From positions 1 through 64,000 of the forward strand of contig JBCCHB010000020.1 in assembly GCA_039028975.1 (NCBI GenBank): a DNA stretch of 64,000 nucleotides, in the 5' to 3' direction. Below the pieces are notes generated by a model. That model searched no databases. It saw only the letters and a program-made list of their open reading frames with translations, and was not told the origin of the DNA. Origin of the DNA: JAHBNG01 sp039028975 (GTDB lineage: Bacteria; Chloroflexota; Anaerolineae; Caldilineales; Caldilineaceae). Below, one piece after another: positions 8,925-17,793 of the stretch (position 1 is the stretch's first letter; the number at the start of each line of letters is the position of its first letter). The position numbers and the translations under genes were made by a program.

Positions 8925-8994
8925 TTTTGGATTGACGATTACAGTAGTTGAGCCTGTTGAAGCTACCGTAATCGTCAATCATCAATCTAAAATT
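8925..8994. repeat. TTGACGATTA palindromic intergenic repeat (copy 1)
   Basis: Between the first binding-protein gene and oppB, ATTGACGATTAC (near 8931-8942) faces GTAATCGTCAAT (near 8968-8979), giving a hairpin. Similar pairs flank both binding-protein genes (near 11060-11180 and 13230-13400). It may be an mRNA-stabilising hairpin that separates the binding-protein message from the permease message, as REP-like elements do in other transporter operons. Confidence 0.6.
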
Positions 8995-11022
8995 CTACGT
9001 GTGTGCAGCTGGGTCGTCCCAGAAGTAAGTCTCAGTGTTAAGCAGATGCTCGTCACCAGTGGTATCGTCTAGAGGCATACCGTTGACATAATTGTTTACA
9101 CCATTCTTGACGATGATAAGCGATGGAGACTCGCCTAGATAGCCGACCATGGGCAGTTCTTCGGCCCAGATCTGCAAGATCTGATCAAATAGTTCGTTGC
9201 GTATGGTGCTATCTGGCTCCACTGCGATCTGGTCCCAAATGTCCCAAATTTCGCGAATCCAGTGGCCTTCCGGTGGTTCCTGGGCGTTGGGGTCGGCGTC
9301 ACCGCTACTGCGCCACTTGCCCCAAGCCACGGCCCATGGACGGTCTTGCATGGTACCGAGGAAGATCCATGGCGCAACGATAGGCAGTACGGTGCGATCA
9401 CCACCCCACCAAGCGGCTTCGATCTCGTTGGCGCCCCAATGCTCTTCATAGAGCGAGCGTTCGAAGCCCTTATAAGAGGCTCTGATGCCGACATCTTCGT
9501 AGTACTTGATAACTTGCAGGATAGCTTTTTCACCAGAGGTTCCTGGCTGGGCAGTCCCTTCTACAGTGAAGCTGATTTCGTCTCCACTGGGGAAGAGGCG
9601 GATGCCATCATCATTCTTATCGGCATATCCCGCCGCATCTAGGAGCGAATTGGCCGTGTCTGGATCATATTCGATAAAAGCATTAGCCTGCTCGGCATTG
9701 GCATTCGGCGAACTGTTCAGCGGGCTATATTGACGTGGCGTCAGCAGACCATCATAGACCAGTTCATTGATGGCTACCCGGTCAACAGCCAAGGACAGGG
9801 CTTTACGAACATCCGTCTGATTAAATAGCTCGTTGAGTTGCTCGTTCTTAGTGGTCAAGTTTAACTGAATGGCCACATGACCCGCACTGGTCCCCACAAA
9901 GACGCGGTAATCACCTGCTTCTTCGTTCTCTTTATAGAGCGTAAAGCTGTCCAGCTGAACGTGACGTGCCTGGAAGTCGATCTCGCCGTTGATAATCCAG
10001 AGATCAAAGACATCTGGCGTTTCGAAGAGGCGATGGTTGACTGTATCGATGTAAGGCAACTGATTCCCTTCGGCATCAACCGCAAAGAAGTATGGATTGC
10101 GCTCCATCTGGAATAGCTCATTAGACAGCTCGTTCTTGGAGATCCACGGACCAACGCTGGGCAGTTCGGGATTCGCATACCACCAGCGGCGATCTGTGTA
10201 GTACTGATCCCAGGTCTCGAATCCAGCTTCAGAGGTGGCAGCTTCCAATGCGGCCAGATCATCAGTCAATTCACCGTGGAACTGAGTCATGTAGTGGCCC
10301 GGCAGGTAAACATTACCCGTCGCACGCCCTACTTTGAAGATGAATAATGGATTTGGATCCGCAAATGTGAGCTTAAAGGTATAGTCATCCATGACATCCA
10401 ATGTCATGGGGGTTTTGTCTGGACCTGTCGTAAACGATCCACTAACGGACGGTGAAATGGTTTCGTTCAGTTCGTCATTCTCCCACCACCATTGGACGTC
10501 AGCGGTCGTGAAGGGCATACCATCAGACCACTTCATGCCTTCACGCAGGTGGAAGGTCCATTCAGAACCATCCTCATTCACTTCCCAAGACTCGGCAATG
10601 CGGGGCTGCATATTGAAGTCACCATCGTACCAAGCCAGTGAACGATCCTGCATCTTGGTCGGTCCCCAACGATCTGAAACGCCTTTGAAGCCGCGGCGGA
10701 AGGTACCACCATAGTTGCCAATGGATTCGGCAACAGGCATGACCATTGGGTTGGATGGTAGGCGTTCATCGACGGATGGCAAATCACCAGAAGCGACTAG
10801 GTCTGCCAGCATAGGGGCTTCATTATATTGGCCAGGTGCAGCAGCCGGTGCCGCATCGCTACCGCTACTGTCGGCAGCCGGAGCCTCTTCAGCTGGCGCT
10901 TCCTCGGCAGGTGCAGCGGCCGGTGTGCCACAGGCCGCCATCACTAGCCCAGCAGTTGCCAAACCAGAGACTTGGATAAACTGGCGGCGAGATATGCCTG
11001 CCCTACGTGTAAGTTTCTTCAT
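8995..11022 (-). CDS. ABC transporter substrate-binding protein, family 5 (Tat lipoprotein)
   Basis: A 675-residue extracytoplasmic solute-binding protein (SBP_bac_5 family). The N-terminus has a twin-arginine motif (SRRQFIQ), a hydrophobic stretch and a lipobox (LVMAAC) with the lipid-modified Cys at about residue 31, then an Ala/Pro/Glu linker. The family core follows from about residue 90, with WTFHLREGMKWSDG as a hallmark motif. At ~675 residues it is longer than E. coli OppA/DppA (about 530). A very strong AGGAGG lies 7 nt before the ATG at 11022. It is a close paralogue of the next gene upstream, with the same length and many identical blocks. The ligand is unknown. Confidence 0.93.
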   Translation of the reverse strand: MKKLTRRAGISRRQFIQVSGLATAGLVMAACGTPAAAPAEEAPAEEAPAADSSGSDAAPAAAPGQYNEAPMLADLVASGDLPSVDERLPSNPMVMPVAESIGNYGGTFRRGFKGVSDRWGPTKMQDRSLAWYDGDFNMQPRIAESWEVNEDGSEWTFHLREGMKWSDGMPFTTADVQWWWENDELNETISPSVSGSFTTGPDKTPMTLDVMDDYTFKLTFADPNPLFIFKVGRATGNVYLPGHYMTQFHGELTDDLAALEAATSEAGFETWDQYYTDRRWWYANPELPSVGPWISKNELSNELFQMERNPYFFAVDAEGNQLPYIDTVNHRLFETPDVFDLWIINGEIDFQARHVQLDSFTLYKENEEAGDYRVFVGTSAGHVAIQLNLTTKNEQLNELFNQTDVRKALSLAVDRVAINELVYDGLLTPRQYSPLNSSPNANAEQANAFIEYDPDTANSLLDAAGYADKNDDGIRLFPSGDEISFTVEGTAQPGTSGEKAILQVIKYYEDVGIRASYKGFERSLYEEHWGANEIEAAWWGGDRTVLPIVAPWIFLGTMQDRPWAVAWGKWRSSGDADPNAQEPPEGHWIREIWDIWDQIAVEPDSTIRNELFDQILQIWAEELPMVGYLGESPSLIIVKNGVNNYVNGMPLDDTTGDEHLLNTETYFWDDPAAHT

Positions 11023-11049
11023 CGAGTTCCTCCTGAAAAGAATTAATGA

Positions 11050-11182
11050 TTTGTGATTGTAGATTGACGATTACCTGGGCATTCAGAGTCGTCAGACAAT
11101 GTAGAGTCATTTCGTTTACCGACTGAGGATCGATTATCCCCAGAAAATCATGGTCCCAGAATCTTCAATCGTCAATCTGAAA
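11050..11182. repeat. TTGACGATTA palindromic intergenic repeat (copy 2)
   Basis: The gap between the two binding-protein genes contains TAGATTGACGATTACC near 11058-11073 and TCAATCGTCAATCTGAAAT near 11165-11180, an inverted pair of the same repeat as at 8925-8994. No gene is present. Confidence 0.6.
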
Positions 11183-13210
11183 TTAAGCGTGGTTTTCTGG
11201 ATCATCCCAGAAATAGGTTTCGGTATTGAGCAGATGCTCGTCACCGGTTGTGTTGTCCATAGGTGAGCCAGCTACATAGTTACGCACGCCATTTTGAACG
11301 ATAATTGGAGAAGGGCTTTCACCCAGGTACCCAATCATCGGAAGTTCTTCAGCCCAGATATCCAGAATCTGGAAGAATAGCTCATTCTGCTTGGCAGGGT
11401 CTGGCTCAATAGCTATCTGATCCCAGGTGTCCCAAATATCCCAAATCCAGTGTCCCTCTGGCGGTTCCTCACCAGCGGCTTCCGCTCCGCTGGAACGCTT
11501 CCATAGTGCCCAAGCCGCGGCCCACGGTCGGTCGGGCTGGGTGCAGATGAAGATACTTGGATCAACCAACGGTAGTACAGTTCGATCACCACCCCACCAA
11601 GCGGCTTCGATCTCGTTGGCTCCCCAGTGCTCTTCATAGAGTGAGCGCTCGAAACCCTTGTATGCGGCCTTAATGCCGACATCAGCGTAATATTTGATAA
11701 TCTGCAAAATCGTCTGCTCGCTGGTCGTACCGGGCTCTGCTGTTCCTTCAACCGTAAAACTAATCTCTTCCTCCGTACCCGGGTAGACGCGGAAGCCATC
11801 AGCATTCTTTTCGCTATAGCCAGCATCGTCTAGAAGCTGATTGGCTCTATCTGGGTCATACTCAATATGGGCATCGGCCTGAGCCGGATATGCCTGGGGA
11901 GACCGGCTGATAGGGCTGTACTGACGCGGGGTCAGCAGCCCATCCCAGATGAGCTCGTTAATGGAGACCCTATCTACTGCCAGCGACAGAGCAACCCGAA
12001 CATCCCGAGTGTTAAAGAACTCGCGCAGTGGCTCATTTTTTGTGGTGAGATTGAGCTGGATGGCTTGATGACCAGAAGCCGAACCTAGGTAAACTTGGTA
12101 GCCACCCGGTTCCTCGTTCTCTTTATAGAGGGTGAAGTTGCCGATATTGACGTGGCGGGCCTGGAAGTCAATTTCACCGTTGATGATCCAGAGATCAAAG
12201 ACATCGGGCGTCTCAAATAGGCGATGATTGATGTTGTCTACATAAGGAAGCTGATTTCCGTCGGGATCAACTGCAAAGAAGTAAGGATTACGCTCCATCA
12301 AGAATAGTTCGTTGGATAGTTCGTTCTTCGATAACCAAGGGCCAATGTCAGGTAGTTCGGGGTTGAGGTACCAGAAACGACGATCGGCGTAATATTCTTC
12401 CCAACTATTGAAACCCGCCTCTTCCACCTGTGCTTGCAATCCATCTGCATTATCTGTCAACTCCATATGGAACTGAGTGAGATAGTGACCGGGTAGGTAG
12501 AAATCTCTTGTGATGCGACCCAAATTAAAGACAAAGAGCGGGTTCGGATGGGCAAAGGAGAACTTGACAGTCGTCTCATCAATCGCCTCAACCTCCATCG
12601 GCGTCCGATCTGGTCCTGTTACGTATCGGCTACCAACACTCGGTGAAATGGTCGTATTGGTCTCATCATTCTCCCACCACCAAGTGATGGCCTCTGTCGT
12701 AAATGGCGTCCCATCGGACCACTTCATTCCTTCACGCAAGCGGAAGGTCCACTCTGTTGCATCGTCATTAATCTCCCAGGATTCGGCTATGCGTGGCTGC
12801 ATATTCAAATCCTGATCGTACCAGGCCATGCCGCGATCCTTGCATTTAGTGGGTCCCCACCGATCCGAGACGCCCTTAAAGCCCCGGCGAAAGGTGCCAC
12901 CATAGTTACCAGTCTGTTCGGCCATCGGCATAACCATGGGGCTGGCGGGAAGGCGTTCGTCGACAGATGGTAAATCACCGGAGGCAACTAGCTCCGCCAG
13001 CATAGGTGCTTCATTGAACTGGGTTGGGGATGCCGCCGGAGCGGCATCCCCTGTACTGCTGTCACCTTCCGTGCTATCTGCGGCTGGCGCCTCTGCTGCC
13101 GGAGCAGGCCCTGCACCACATGCAGCCATAACCAAACCTGTAGCTGCCATTCCAGAAACCTGCAAAAACTCTCGACGGGATATCCCGGTTCTTCGTTTAA
13201 TTTTTTTCAT
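11183..13210 (-). CDS. ABC transporter substrate-binding protein, family 5 (second paralogue)
   Basis: A 675-residue Tat-exported lipoprotein from ATG at 13210, preceded by AGGAGG at about 6 nt. The frame extends to 13273, but those residues come from repeat DNA. It has SRREFLQ twin-arginine motif, lipobox LVMAAC, low-complexity Ala/Pro linker, then the SBP_bac_5 core with WTFRLREGMKWSDG. It is colinear with the downstream paralogue throughout, including NPYFFAVD, LYEEHWGANEIEAAWWGG and the C-terminal HLLNTETYFWDDP, so this is a tandem duplication. Differences lie mainly in the linker and scattered ligand-facing positions. Two binding proteins feeding one OppBCDF set suggests a widened ligand range. 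Confidence 0.93.
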   Translation of the reverse strand: MKKIKRRTGISRREFLQVSGMAATGLVMAACGAGPAPAAEAPAADSTEGDSSTGDAAPAASPTQFNEAPMLAELVASGDLPSVDERLPASPMVMPMAEQTGNYGGTFRRGFKGVSDRWGPTKCKDRGMAWYDQDLNMQPRIAESWEINDDATEWTFRLREGMKWSDGTPFTTEAITWWWENDETNTTISPSVGSRYVTGPDRTPMEVEAIDETTVKFSFAHPNPLFVFNLGRITRDFYLPGHYLTQFHMELTDNADGLQAQVEEAGFNSWEEYYADRRFWYLNPELPDIGPWLSKNELSNELFLMERNPYFFAVDPDGNQLPYVDNINHRLFETPDVFDLWIINGEIDFQARHVNIGNFTLYKENEEPGGYQVYLGSASGHQAIQLNLTTKNEPLREFFNTRDVRVALSLAVDRVSINELIWDGLLTPRQYSPISRSPQAYPAQADAHIEYDPDRANQLLDDAGYSEKNADGFRVYPGTEEEISFTVEGTAEPGTTSEQTILQIIKYYADVGIKAAYKGFERSLYEEHWGANEIEAAWWGGDRTVLPLVDPSIFICTQPDRPWAAAWALWKRSSGAEAAGEEPPEGHWIWDIWDTWDQIAIEPDPAKQNELFFQILDIWAEELPMIGYLGESPSPIIVQNGVRNYVAGSPMDNTTGDEHLLNTETYFWDDPENHA

Positions 13211-13422
13211 CCATTCCTCCTGAGATAACTGACGATTGTATATCGACGATTTCGGTATATTGCTATTGCTCAATCAAATTGACAATTACGCCACTTGCGG
13301 AATGATCCTGCCATGGTCTGCCGACTGAAAATTTCCCTGTAATCGTCAATGTCGCAAAGCAGCTCGGTTACGGCCGCAAAGCGGCACCGCTTCACGAACA
13401 TCAATCGAAATCTGCAACCTGT
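13211..13422. repeat. TTGACGATTA palindromic intergenic repeat (copy 3)
   Basis: The 212-bp gap between the radical SAM gene and the second binding-protein gene holds CTGACGATTGT, ATCGACGATTT, TTGACAATTACG and GTAATCGTCAAT, degenerate versions of the repeat seen around the other binding-protein gene. No gene is seen. Confidence 0.5.
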
Positions 13423-15258
13423 TTATGTAACTGCTTCCTCAGGAACTAGCCACGCCGGTTTGGGGATTCCTCGTTCGCTAAGATAGCTAGCATAGAGAAA
13501 GCGATAGACATCGCTCACATAATATTGGGGATAGCGCTTATCGGGCAGGGTAGACAGGAAACTCTCGGCTACCCGATCTGACATGCGTTCATCCATACCC
13601 GATTCCACTTCATAATCGAAGTAGATGGCCAGATCTTTGTCCGGCTCTTGGATAATGCGCTTGACGCCAAAGGATTGGGGAAAACGATGAGCTGGGGAAT
13701 AACGCTCCATGAGAAATGTTCCCATCGCCGCGGAATTGATGTGATGTTTGTGCCGATAGAGAAAGTTGACGGTCTCCTGGGCATCTTCAATGGTCTCTCC
13801 TGGAAAACCGAAGAAAAAGAAGGTATGGTTCCATATGCCGGCCTCTGCAGCCTCTTTTAGTATGCGGTCCACATGAGGCAGTTGGGTTCCCTTGACCATT
13901 TGGTCCATAATGGCGTCGGACGCGCTTTCCAACCCGAAGAGAATCATGCGACAGCCGCCTTGATAGGCATTATCCAAAATCTCGTTGTCAATGTACTTCT
14001 CAAAGCGCACACACCCCCCCCAGTGAACAGGCGACCCCTGTTCTTGCAAAATGGGTGCTAGATCGCGCAAGTTCCGTGGGGTAATTGCTTCATCCGAGAA
14101 GAAGATATGCTTGACGCCATATTTTTCACAGAGCGTATTCATCTGGTCAGCCAGATTCTGAGCACGCAACTGGCTAAAGGTCTCTGGCTCACCATAACCC
14201 ACGTTGCAGAAGGCACATTTGCCAAAGTAGCAGCCCCGAGCCGTAAGCAAAGGTAACGCTGGTTCAGGAGCCAGGTATTTCCCTAATGGCAAACCGTCGA
14301 AATCGGGCAGAGGCAGGTCGGTAATCTTATCCGGCGTCTTACGTTCTGTAATGCCGATCTTGTCGCCATTCTGTCGATCTCTATAGACCAGATTCGGTAC
14401 AGTGGCCAGGTCGCCGCCTTGGGTGACCGTCTCTACCAGTCGTAAGAGCGGTTCTTCGCCATCAAAGACAACCGCACTGTCAAAAAGATCAAACATTTGG
14501 GGCGCGTTAGGCAGCTCTTCCCGCAACATGCTGATGTGAGGCCCACCGACGGTAACGTGACACGCGAGTCCAGCTTCTTTGATTAGGTGTGCCACAGTCA
14601 TGCCCGCCAGCATCTGAGGCATAGATGGAATAGAGATGCCCACGACATCAGGCTGCTCTTGCTTAATATCCTGAATAATACCTCTTTCAAAGAGGTTAAT
14701 AAAAATGTTGGTTTGCCGATCCTGAACCAGTTCCAGAAGTGTCTTGCTACTGTCAACCGGACCAGCCGCCTCGTAGCTTTGTAGATGAAGAGAGGCCGGA
14801 AAGTAAGGCAATGAAGCCAATTCCAGAGCCTCTGCCATGATCTGGAAATTGCGCAATCCGATAGGTCCATCATAAAACGCAGTGCTACGGATTCCCTCTT
14901 TGGCCTTTTCAATCTGATTGGCTATTTGCGGGCCCTTTTGGATAGCCCAGCGAATCTGGTCGGGGTGAGGTTTCAAGCGGGATGAATGGCCATTTTGCTG
15001 ACCATCTATCTGCCGACCTCGTTTGGGACCCCCTCGTTTAGGGCTGCCATTTCGCTGCTCTCTACCATATTCTTGACGGAGCCTTGTTACCGTCTTGCGC
15101 AAATACTCTTTGGTTAAGATCTCATCAAAGACTTCTAGGTTGAGATCGCGCTGAACCACTTCCACACCATTTTGTCGTAAATAAGCCGTCAAAGTGGGGA
15201 GCGCCAAATGAGGCATGGTGGGCGTCCAATTTGGCGGGAAGAGCAGCATGACTTTCAT
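13423..15258 (-). CDS. B12-binding domain radical SAM protein
   Basis: A 611-residue protein with an N-terminal cobalamin-binding-like Rossmann region (MKVMLLFPPNWTPTMPHL; later VVGISIPSMPQML and VTVGGPH) up to about residue 280. A radical SAM core follows. The cluster motif is RGCYFGKCAFC, i.e. CX4CX2C rather than the common CX3CX2C; I checked this against the DNA at 14201-14240. Downstream are FSDEAITPRNL and GLESASDAIMDQMVKG, typical of B12-dependent radical SAM enzymes. Between the two halves is a Lys/Arg/Gly-rich patch near residues 65-95. It lies 5 nt from oppF and is transcribed with the transporter. Reaction unknown: methylation or ring-forming chemistry on a natural-product or lipid substrate are family options. 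Confidence 0.85.
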   Translation of the reverse strand: MKVMLLFPPNWTPTMPHLALPTLTAYLRQNGVEVVQRDLNLEVFDEILTKEYLRKTVTRLRQEYGREQRNGSPKRGGPKRGRQIDGQQNGHSSRLKPHPDQIRWAIQKGPQIANQIEKAKEGIRSTAFYDGPIGLRNFQIMAEALELASLPYFPASLHLQSYEAAGPVDSSKTLLELVQDRQTNIFINLFERGIIQDIKQEQPDVVGISIPSMPQMLAGMTVAHLIKEAGLACHVTVGGPHISMLREELPNAPQMFDLFDSAVVFDGEEPLLRLVETVTQGGDLATVPNLVYRDRQNGDKIGITERKTPDKITDLPLPDFDGLPLGKYLAPEPALPLLTARGCYFGKCAFCNVGYGEPETFSQLRAQNLADQMNTLCEKYGVKHIFFSDEAITPRNLRDLAPILQEQGSPVHWGGCVRFEKYIDNEILDNAYQGGCRMILFGLESASDAIMDQMVKGTQLPHVDRILKEAAEAGIWNHTFFFFGFPGETIEDAQETVNFLYRHKHHINSAAMGTFLMERYSPAHRFPQSFGVKRIIQEPDKDLAIYFDYEVESGMDERMSDRVAESFLSTLPDKRYPQYYVSDVYRFLYASYLSERGIPKPAWLVPEEAVT

Positions 15259-15263
15259 AGGAG

Positions 15264-16352
15264 TTAGTTACTTACACCGGCTAGCTCAAGCGTTTCAGCA
15301 TAGTGACAGCGAACGGTATGGCCTGATTCAACCTCACGCAGTTCGGGCGTTTCGTTGACACAGCGAGAGCCGTCACTATATTTGCAGCGCGGATGGAAGT
15401 AGCAGCCACTAGGCGGGTTAGCCGGATTGGCCACATCTCCTTCCAAGATAATGGGAGCAGTGCGTTTCCGCGGATCAGGTTTGGGGACGGCAGAGAGCAA
15501 TGCCTCTGTATAGGGGTGTTTGGGTTGTGTGTAGAGTTCCTTAGTCGGCGCACTTTCGACGAGATGCCCTACATACATGACAGCCACCCGATCGCTGATA
15601 TGTTCAACGACACTTAAATCATGGGCAACAAACAGATACGTTAGACCTAGTTCATCCTGCAACCGTTGGAGTAGGTTGAGAATCTGAGCTTGAACAGAAA
15701 CGTCCAGCGCCGAAACCGGCTCATCCAGCACAATCAACTGGGGGTTAAGGGCCAAGGCACGGGCAATACCAATGCGCTGCCGCTGCCCGCCACTAAAGGC
15801 ATGTGGATAGCGATTCATATATTCCGGCCGAAGCCCGGAAATCTTAAGCAGCTCTGCAACGCGTTCTTCCAACGCTTGCCCGTTGGCAATATTGTTCACA
15901 TAGAGAGGTTCGCCCACATTTTGCAGTAATGTCATGCGCGGATTTAGCGAAGAGTAGGGATCCTGAAAGACCATCTGCATATTTCGCCGCATCTGGTTCA
16001 GCTCTTGTTTTTCCAATTTGGCTACGTCAATGCGACCCATATCCTGATCTTGGAACCAGATTTCTCCACCTGTAGCCTCATAGGCCCGCATGATGACACG
16101 TCCAGTCGTGGTCTTGCCACAACCACTTTCCCCCACTAGGCCCAACGTCTCCCCTTCGTTGATGTAAAAGCTCACGCCATCCACAGCTTTGACATAACCA
16201 ACCGTGCGAGAAAAGAATCCCTTTTGGATGGGAAAGTGCATCTTTAGGTCTCTCACTTCAAGCAGGGGTAGCTGGTTGTCAACCTGCCCATTAGATGGGA
16301 TGTTGGTAGATGAGCTGCCGGGATCAGTTTGGGTTGCAACCTCGGGTGCCAA
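15264..16352 (-). CDS. oppF: Opp/Dpp ABC transporter ATP-binding protein (OppF-type)
   Basis: A 362-residue ABC ATPase: Walker A GESGCGKTTTG, signature FSGGQRQRIG, Walker B LIVLDEPVSALD, H-loop FVAHD, and C-terminal GCYFHPRCKY typical of OppF/DppF. It heterodimerises with OppD (5521-6552) to drive the OppBC pore. The start is a TTG at 16350-16352 preceded by GGAGG at about 6-7 nt, which is much better supported than any internal ATG. The ~30-residue N-terminal extension before the ABC domain is Ser/Thr/Asn/Pro-rich. Two genes (radical SAM, binding proteins) separate it from the rest of the transporter, an unusual order. Confidence 0.92.
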   Translation of the reverse strand: MAPEVATQTDPGSSSTNIPSNGQVDNQLPLLEVRDLKMHFPIQKGFFSRTVGYVKAVDGVSFYINEGETLGLVGESGCGKTTTGRVIMRAYEATGGEIWFQDQDMGRIDVAKLEKQELNQMRRNMQMVFQDPYSSLNPRMTLLQNVGEPLYVNNIANGQALEERVAELLKISGLRPEYMNRYPHAFSGGQRQRIGIARALALNPQLIVLDEPVSALDVSVQAQILNLLQRLQDELGLTYLFVAHDLSVVEHISDRVAVMYVGHLVESAPTKELYTQPKHPYTEALLSAVPKPDPRKRTAPIILEGDVANPANPPSGCYFHPRCKYSDGSRCVNETPELREVESGHTVRCHYAETLELAGVSN

Positions 16353-16373
16353 CGGATACCTCCAAGTAGGATA

Positions 16374-16754
16374 TCAAAATGAAATTAAGCGATAAAGGAT
16401 CATCTGTAGACCAAACGAAATGGCCGTAATAATAGCGACAATAATCACAGTGCGACGCAAGCGATTCAGCAATAGGTTTTGGGGAATGCTATGGCGAAAA
16501 TAGCCTTCGAGCAAGACAATACAAAAGACCCAAAGGCCACCCATGAGCATAATGAACCAGCGTTCGATGGCTCTGGTGATCCACGTATCCCGCATTGTAT
16601 TCGGATCTTCCAAAAAAAAGGTCAAGATGCCGAGCAGGTTTTCATGTAATCGAAAAATGAGCCAAAAACCAACAATGGTCAACAGCACCCAAGCCAAGTA
16701 AGCTAGCAGATAGCGCCCGGTGAGCAGTATGGAATTTTCGGTCGGTTCACCCAT
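16374..16754 (-). CDS. Small three-helix membrane protein, unknown
   Basis: A 126-residue integral membrane protein of no family I recognise. Hydrophobic segments are at about residues 10-33 (LLAYLAWVLLTIVGFWLIF), 67-85 (WFIMLMGGLWVFCIVLLEG) and 101-122 (VIIVAIITAISFGLQMILY), with a charged loop EDPNTMRDTWITRAIER between the first two. It starts 4 nt after the PhyH-type gene stop and ends 21 nt before the oppF start, so it is an operon member. It may be an accessory of the transporter or of the dioxygenase. Normal codon use and tight spacing make it a real gene. Confidence 0.7.
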   Translation of the reverse strand: MGEPTENSILLTGRYLLAYLAWVLLTIVGFWLIFRLHENLLGILTFFLEDPNTMRDTWITRAIERWFIMLMGGLWVFCIVLLEGYFRHSIPQNLLLNRLRRTVIIVAIITAISFGLQMILYRLISF

Positions 16755-16758
16755 ACGC

Positions 16759-17592
16759 TCAAAACTTCTTTGCCTTAACTAAGGCTTCATGCTCCGGCAG
16801 ATAAGGTACATCCTTGCGGTCCCAAGATGCTCGGCCTTGCACCAAGTGGATGCCCATCAATTGGCGCTTGAAGGGCGTATCCGCCCACTGGACAATCACC
16901 TCTGGCGGTGTGGTACTTACCCACTTTTTAACCCAAAATGGTTGGTAGCCGTAGATTAGGATACGTCGATCGCGCTGGCTGGTATTAGCTAGGCCGGAGT
17001 GCCAACAGAGTACATTCCAAACAACTGCACTGCCAGCTTTGCCTGTAATTTTAGTCAGGCCAGGCATCTCTTCCAGTGTGCCATTGACATATTCTTCTTT
17101 GGGTGGCTTTTCTACCCGTTTGTGGCTGCCCGGAACCAAGCTAAAACAGCCCATATCCGGATCCTGATCATCTAAAAAATAAAAGACTTTGGTCTTCAAC
17201 ACATAGTTGGGATGGGTCCACTCTGGCCAATCTCGATGCCATCCGGTATGGGCGTTGGTACCTGCATGATGACAGTGGGCGACAATCTCCATCACTTGTA
17301 GGTCCGGGCCCGTAATCTCCTCTAACAGGGGGATGATCTTGGGGTTGTTGGCAATATCAAGAAAAATTGTATCATGCTCGTAGATATTGCCCATGGTGTG
17401 AGCATCGGGTCCATGCCCGTACCCACCTTTGTAAACGCCACTGGCAACCATATCACGCCAAGCGAGTTCTGTCTGCTGCTGAATCGCTTCGTATGACGTT
17501 CGGATCTGATTCAAATCAAATTCGCTCAAAGCATCTTCGATGATCATATAGCCCAAATCATCAAAGTGCTGACGTTGGTTTGCGGTTAGCAT
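16759..17592 (-). CDS. Phytanoyl-CoA dioxygenase (PhyH) family oxygenase
   Basis: A 277-residue Fe(II)/2-oxoglutarate-dependent oxygenase from the ATG at 17592, which has AGGAG about 7 nt upstream. The frame extends 8 codons further without support. The HxD iron ligands are in TGWHRDWPEW, the distal His in LCWHSGLANTS, followed by the Arg pair (QRDRR) that binds 2-oxoglutarate. The N-terminus DDLGYMIIEDALSE is typical of PhyH proteins. Members hydroxylate lipids, phosphonates, ectoine or secondary metabolites, so the substrate is open. As first gene of the operon with oppF, the radical SAM enzyme and the transporter, it is likely part of the same pathway. Confidence 0.87.
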   Translation of the reverse strand: MLTANQRQHFDDLGYMIIEDALSEFDLNQIRTSYEAIQQQTELAWRDMVASGVYKGGYGHGPDAHTMGNIYEHDTIFLDIANNPKIIPLLEEITGPDLQVMEIVAHCHHAGTNAHTGWHRDWPEWTHPNYVLKTKVFYFLDDQDPDMGCFSLVPGSHKRVEKPPKEEYVNGTLEEMPGLTKITGKAGSAVVWNVLCWHSGLANTSQRDRRILIYGYQPFWVKKWVSTTPPEVIVQWADTPFKRQLMGIHLVQGRASWDRKDVPYLPEHEALVKAKKF

Positions 17593-17621
17593 GGAGAAAC
17601 TCCTGTAAGGGGACAATGAAG

Positions 17622-17650
17622 ATTATATATAATTCAATGGAACATGTCCA
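17622..17650 (-). promoter_or_regulatory. Probable sigma-70 type promoter of the PhyH-opp operon
   Basis: On the minus strand TGGACA (17645-17650) and TATAAT (17622-17627) are separated by exactly 17 bp, with the expected start site about 8 nt beyond and a Shine-Dalgarno plus ATG at 17592 shortly after. The -10 lies inside the palindrome ATTATATATAAT. Confidence 0.65.
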
Positions 17651-17689
17651 ATTTATCAGGTGCGATTAATTAAGGAGCGAGAAATGCAT

Positions 17690-17757
17690 AAAACCAAATG
17701 AAAGTTCTCTCGGGCACTCGAGATGACAGCGTTGAAGTTGCAAGTTTTATTTGATCC
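17690..17757 (-). repeat. TCGAG hairpin repeat (copy 1, inverted)
   Basis: A ~68-bp element containing TCTCTCGGGCACTCGAGA, the reverse complement of the TCTCGAGTACCCGAGAGA core seen at 33671-33740 and 35048-35117. Flanking sequence also matches (GATCAAATAAAAC on one side). It lies between the MetE-like and PhyH-type genes. Confidence 0.7.
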
Positions 17758-17793
17758 TGAGTCCTAAGAGATTTTGTTAAGGGTTGGGAAACT

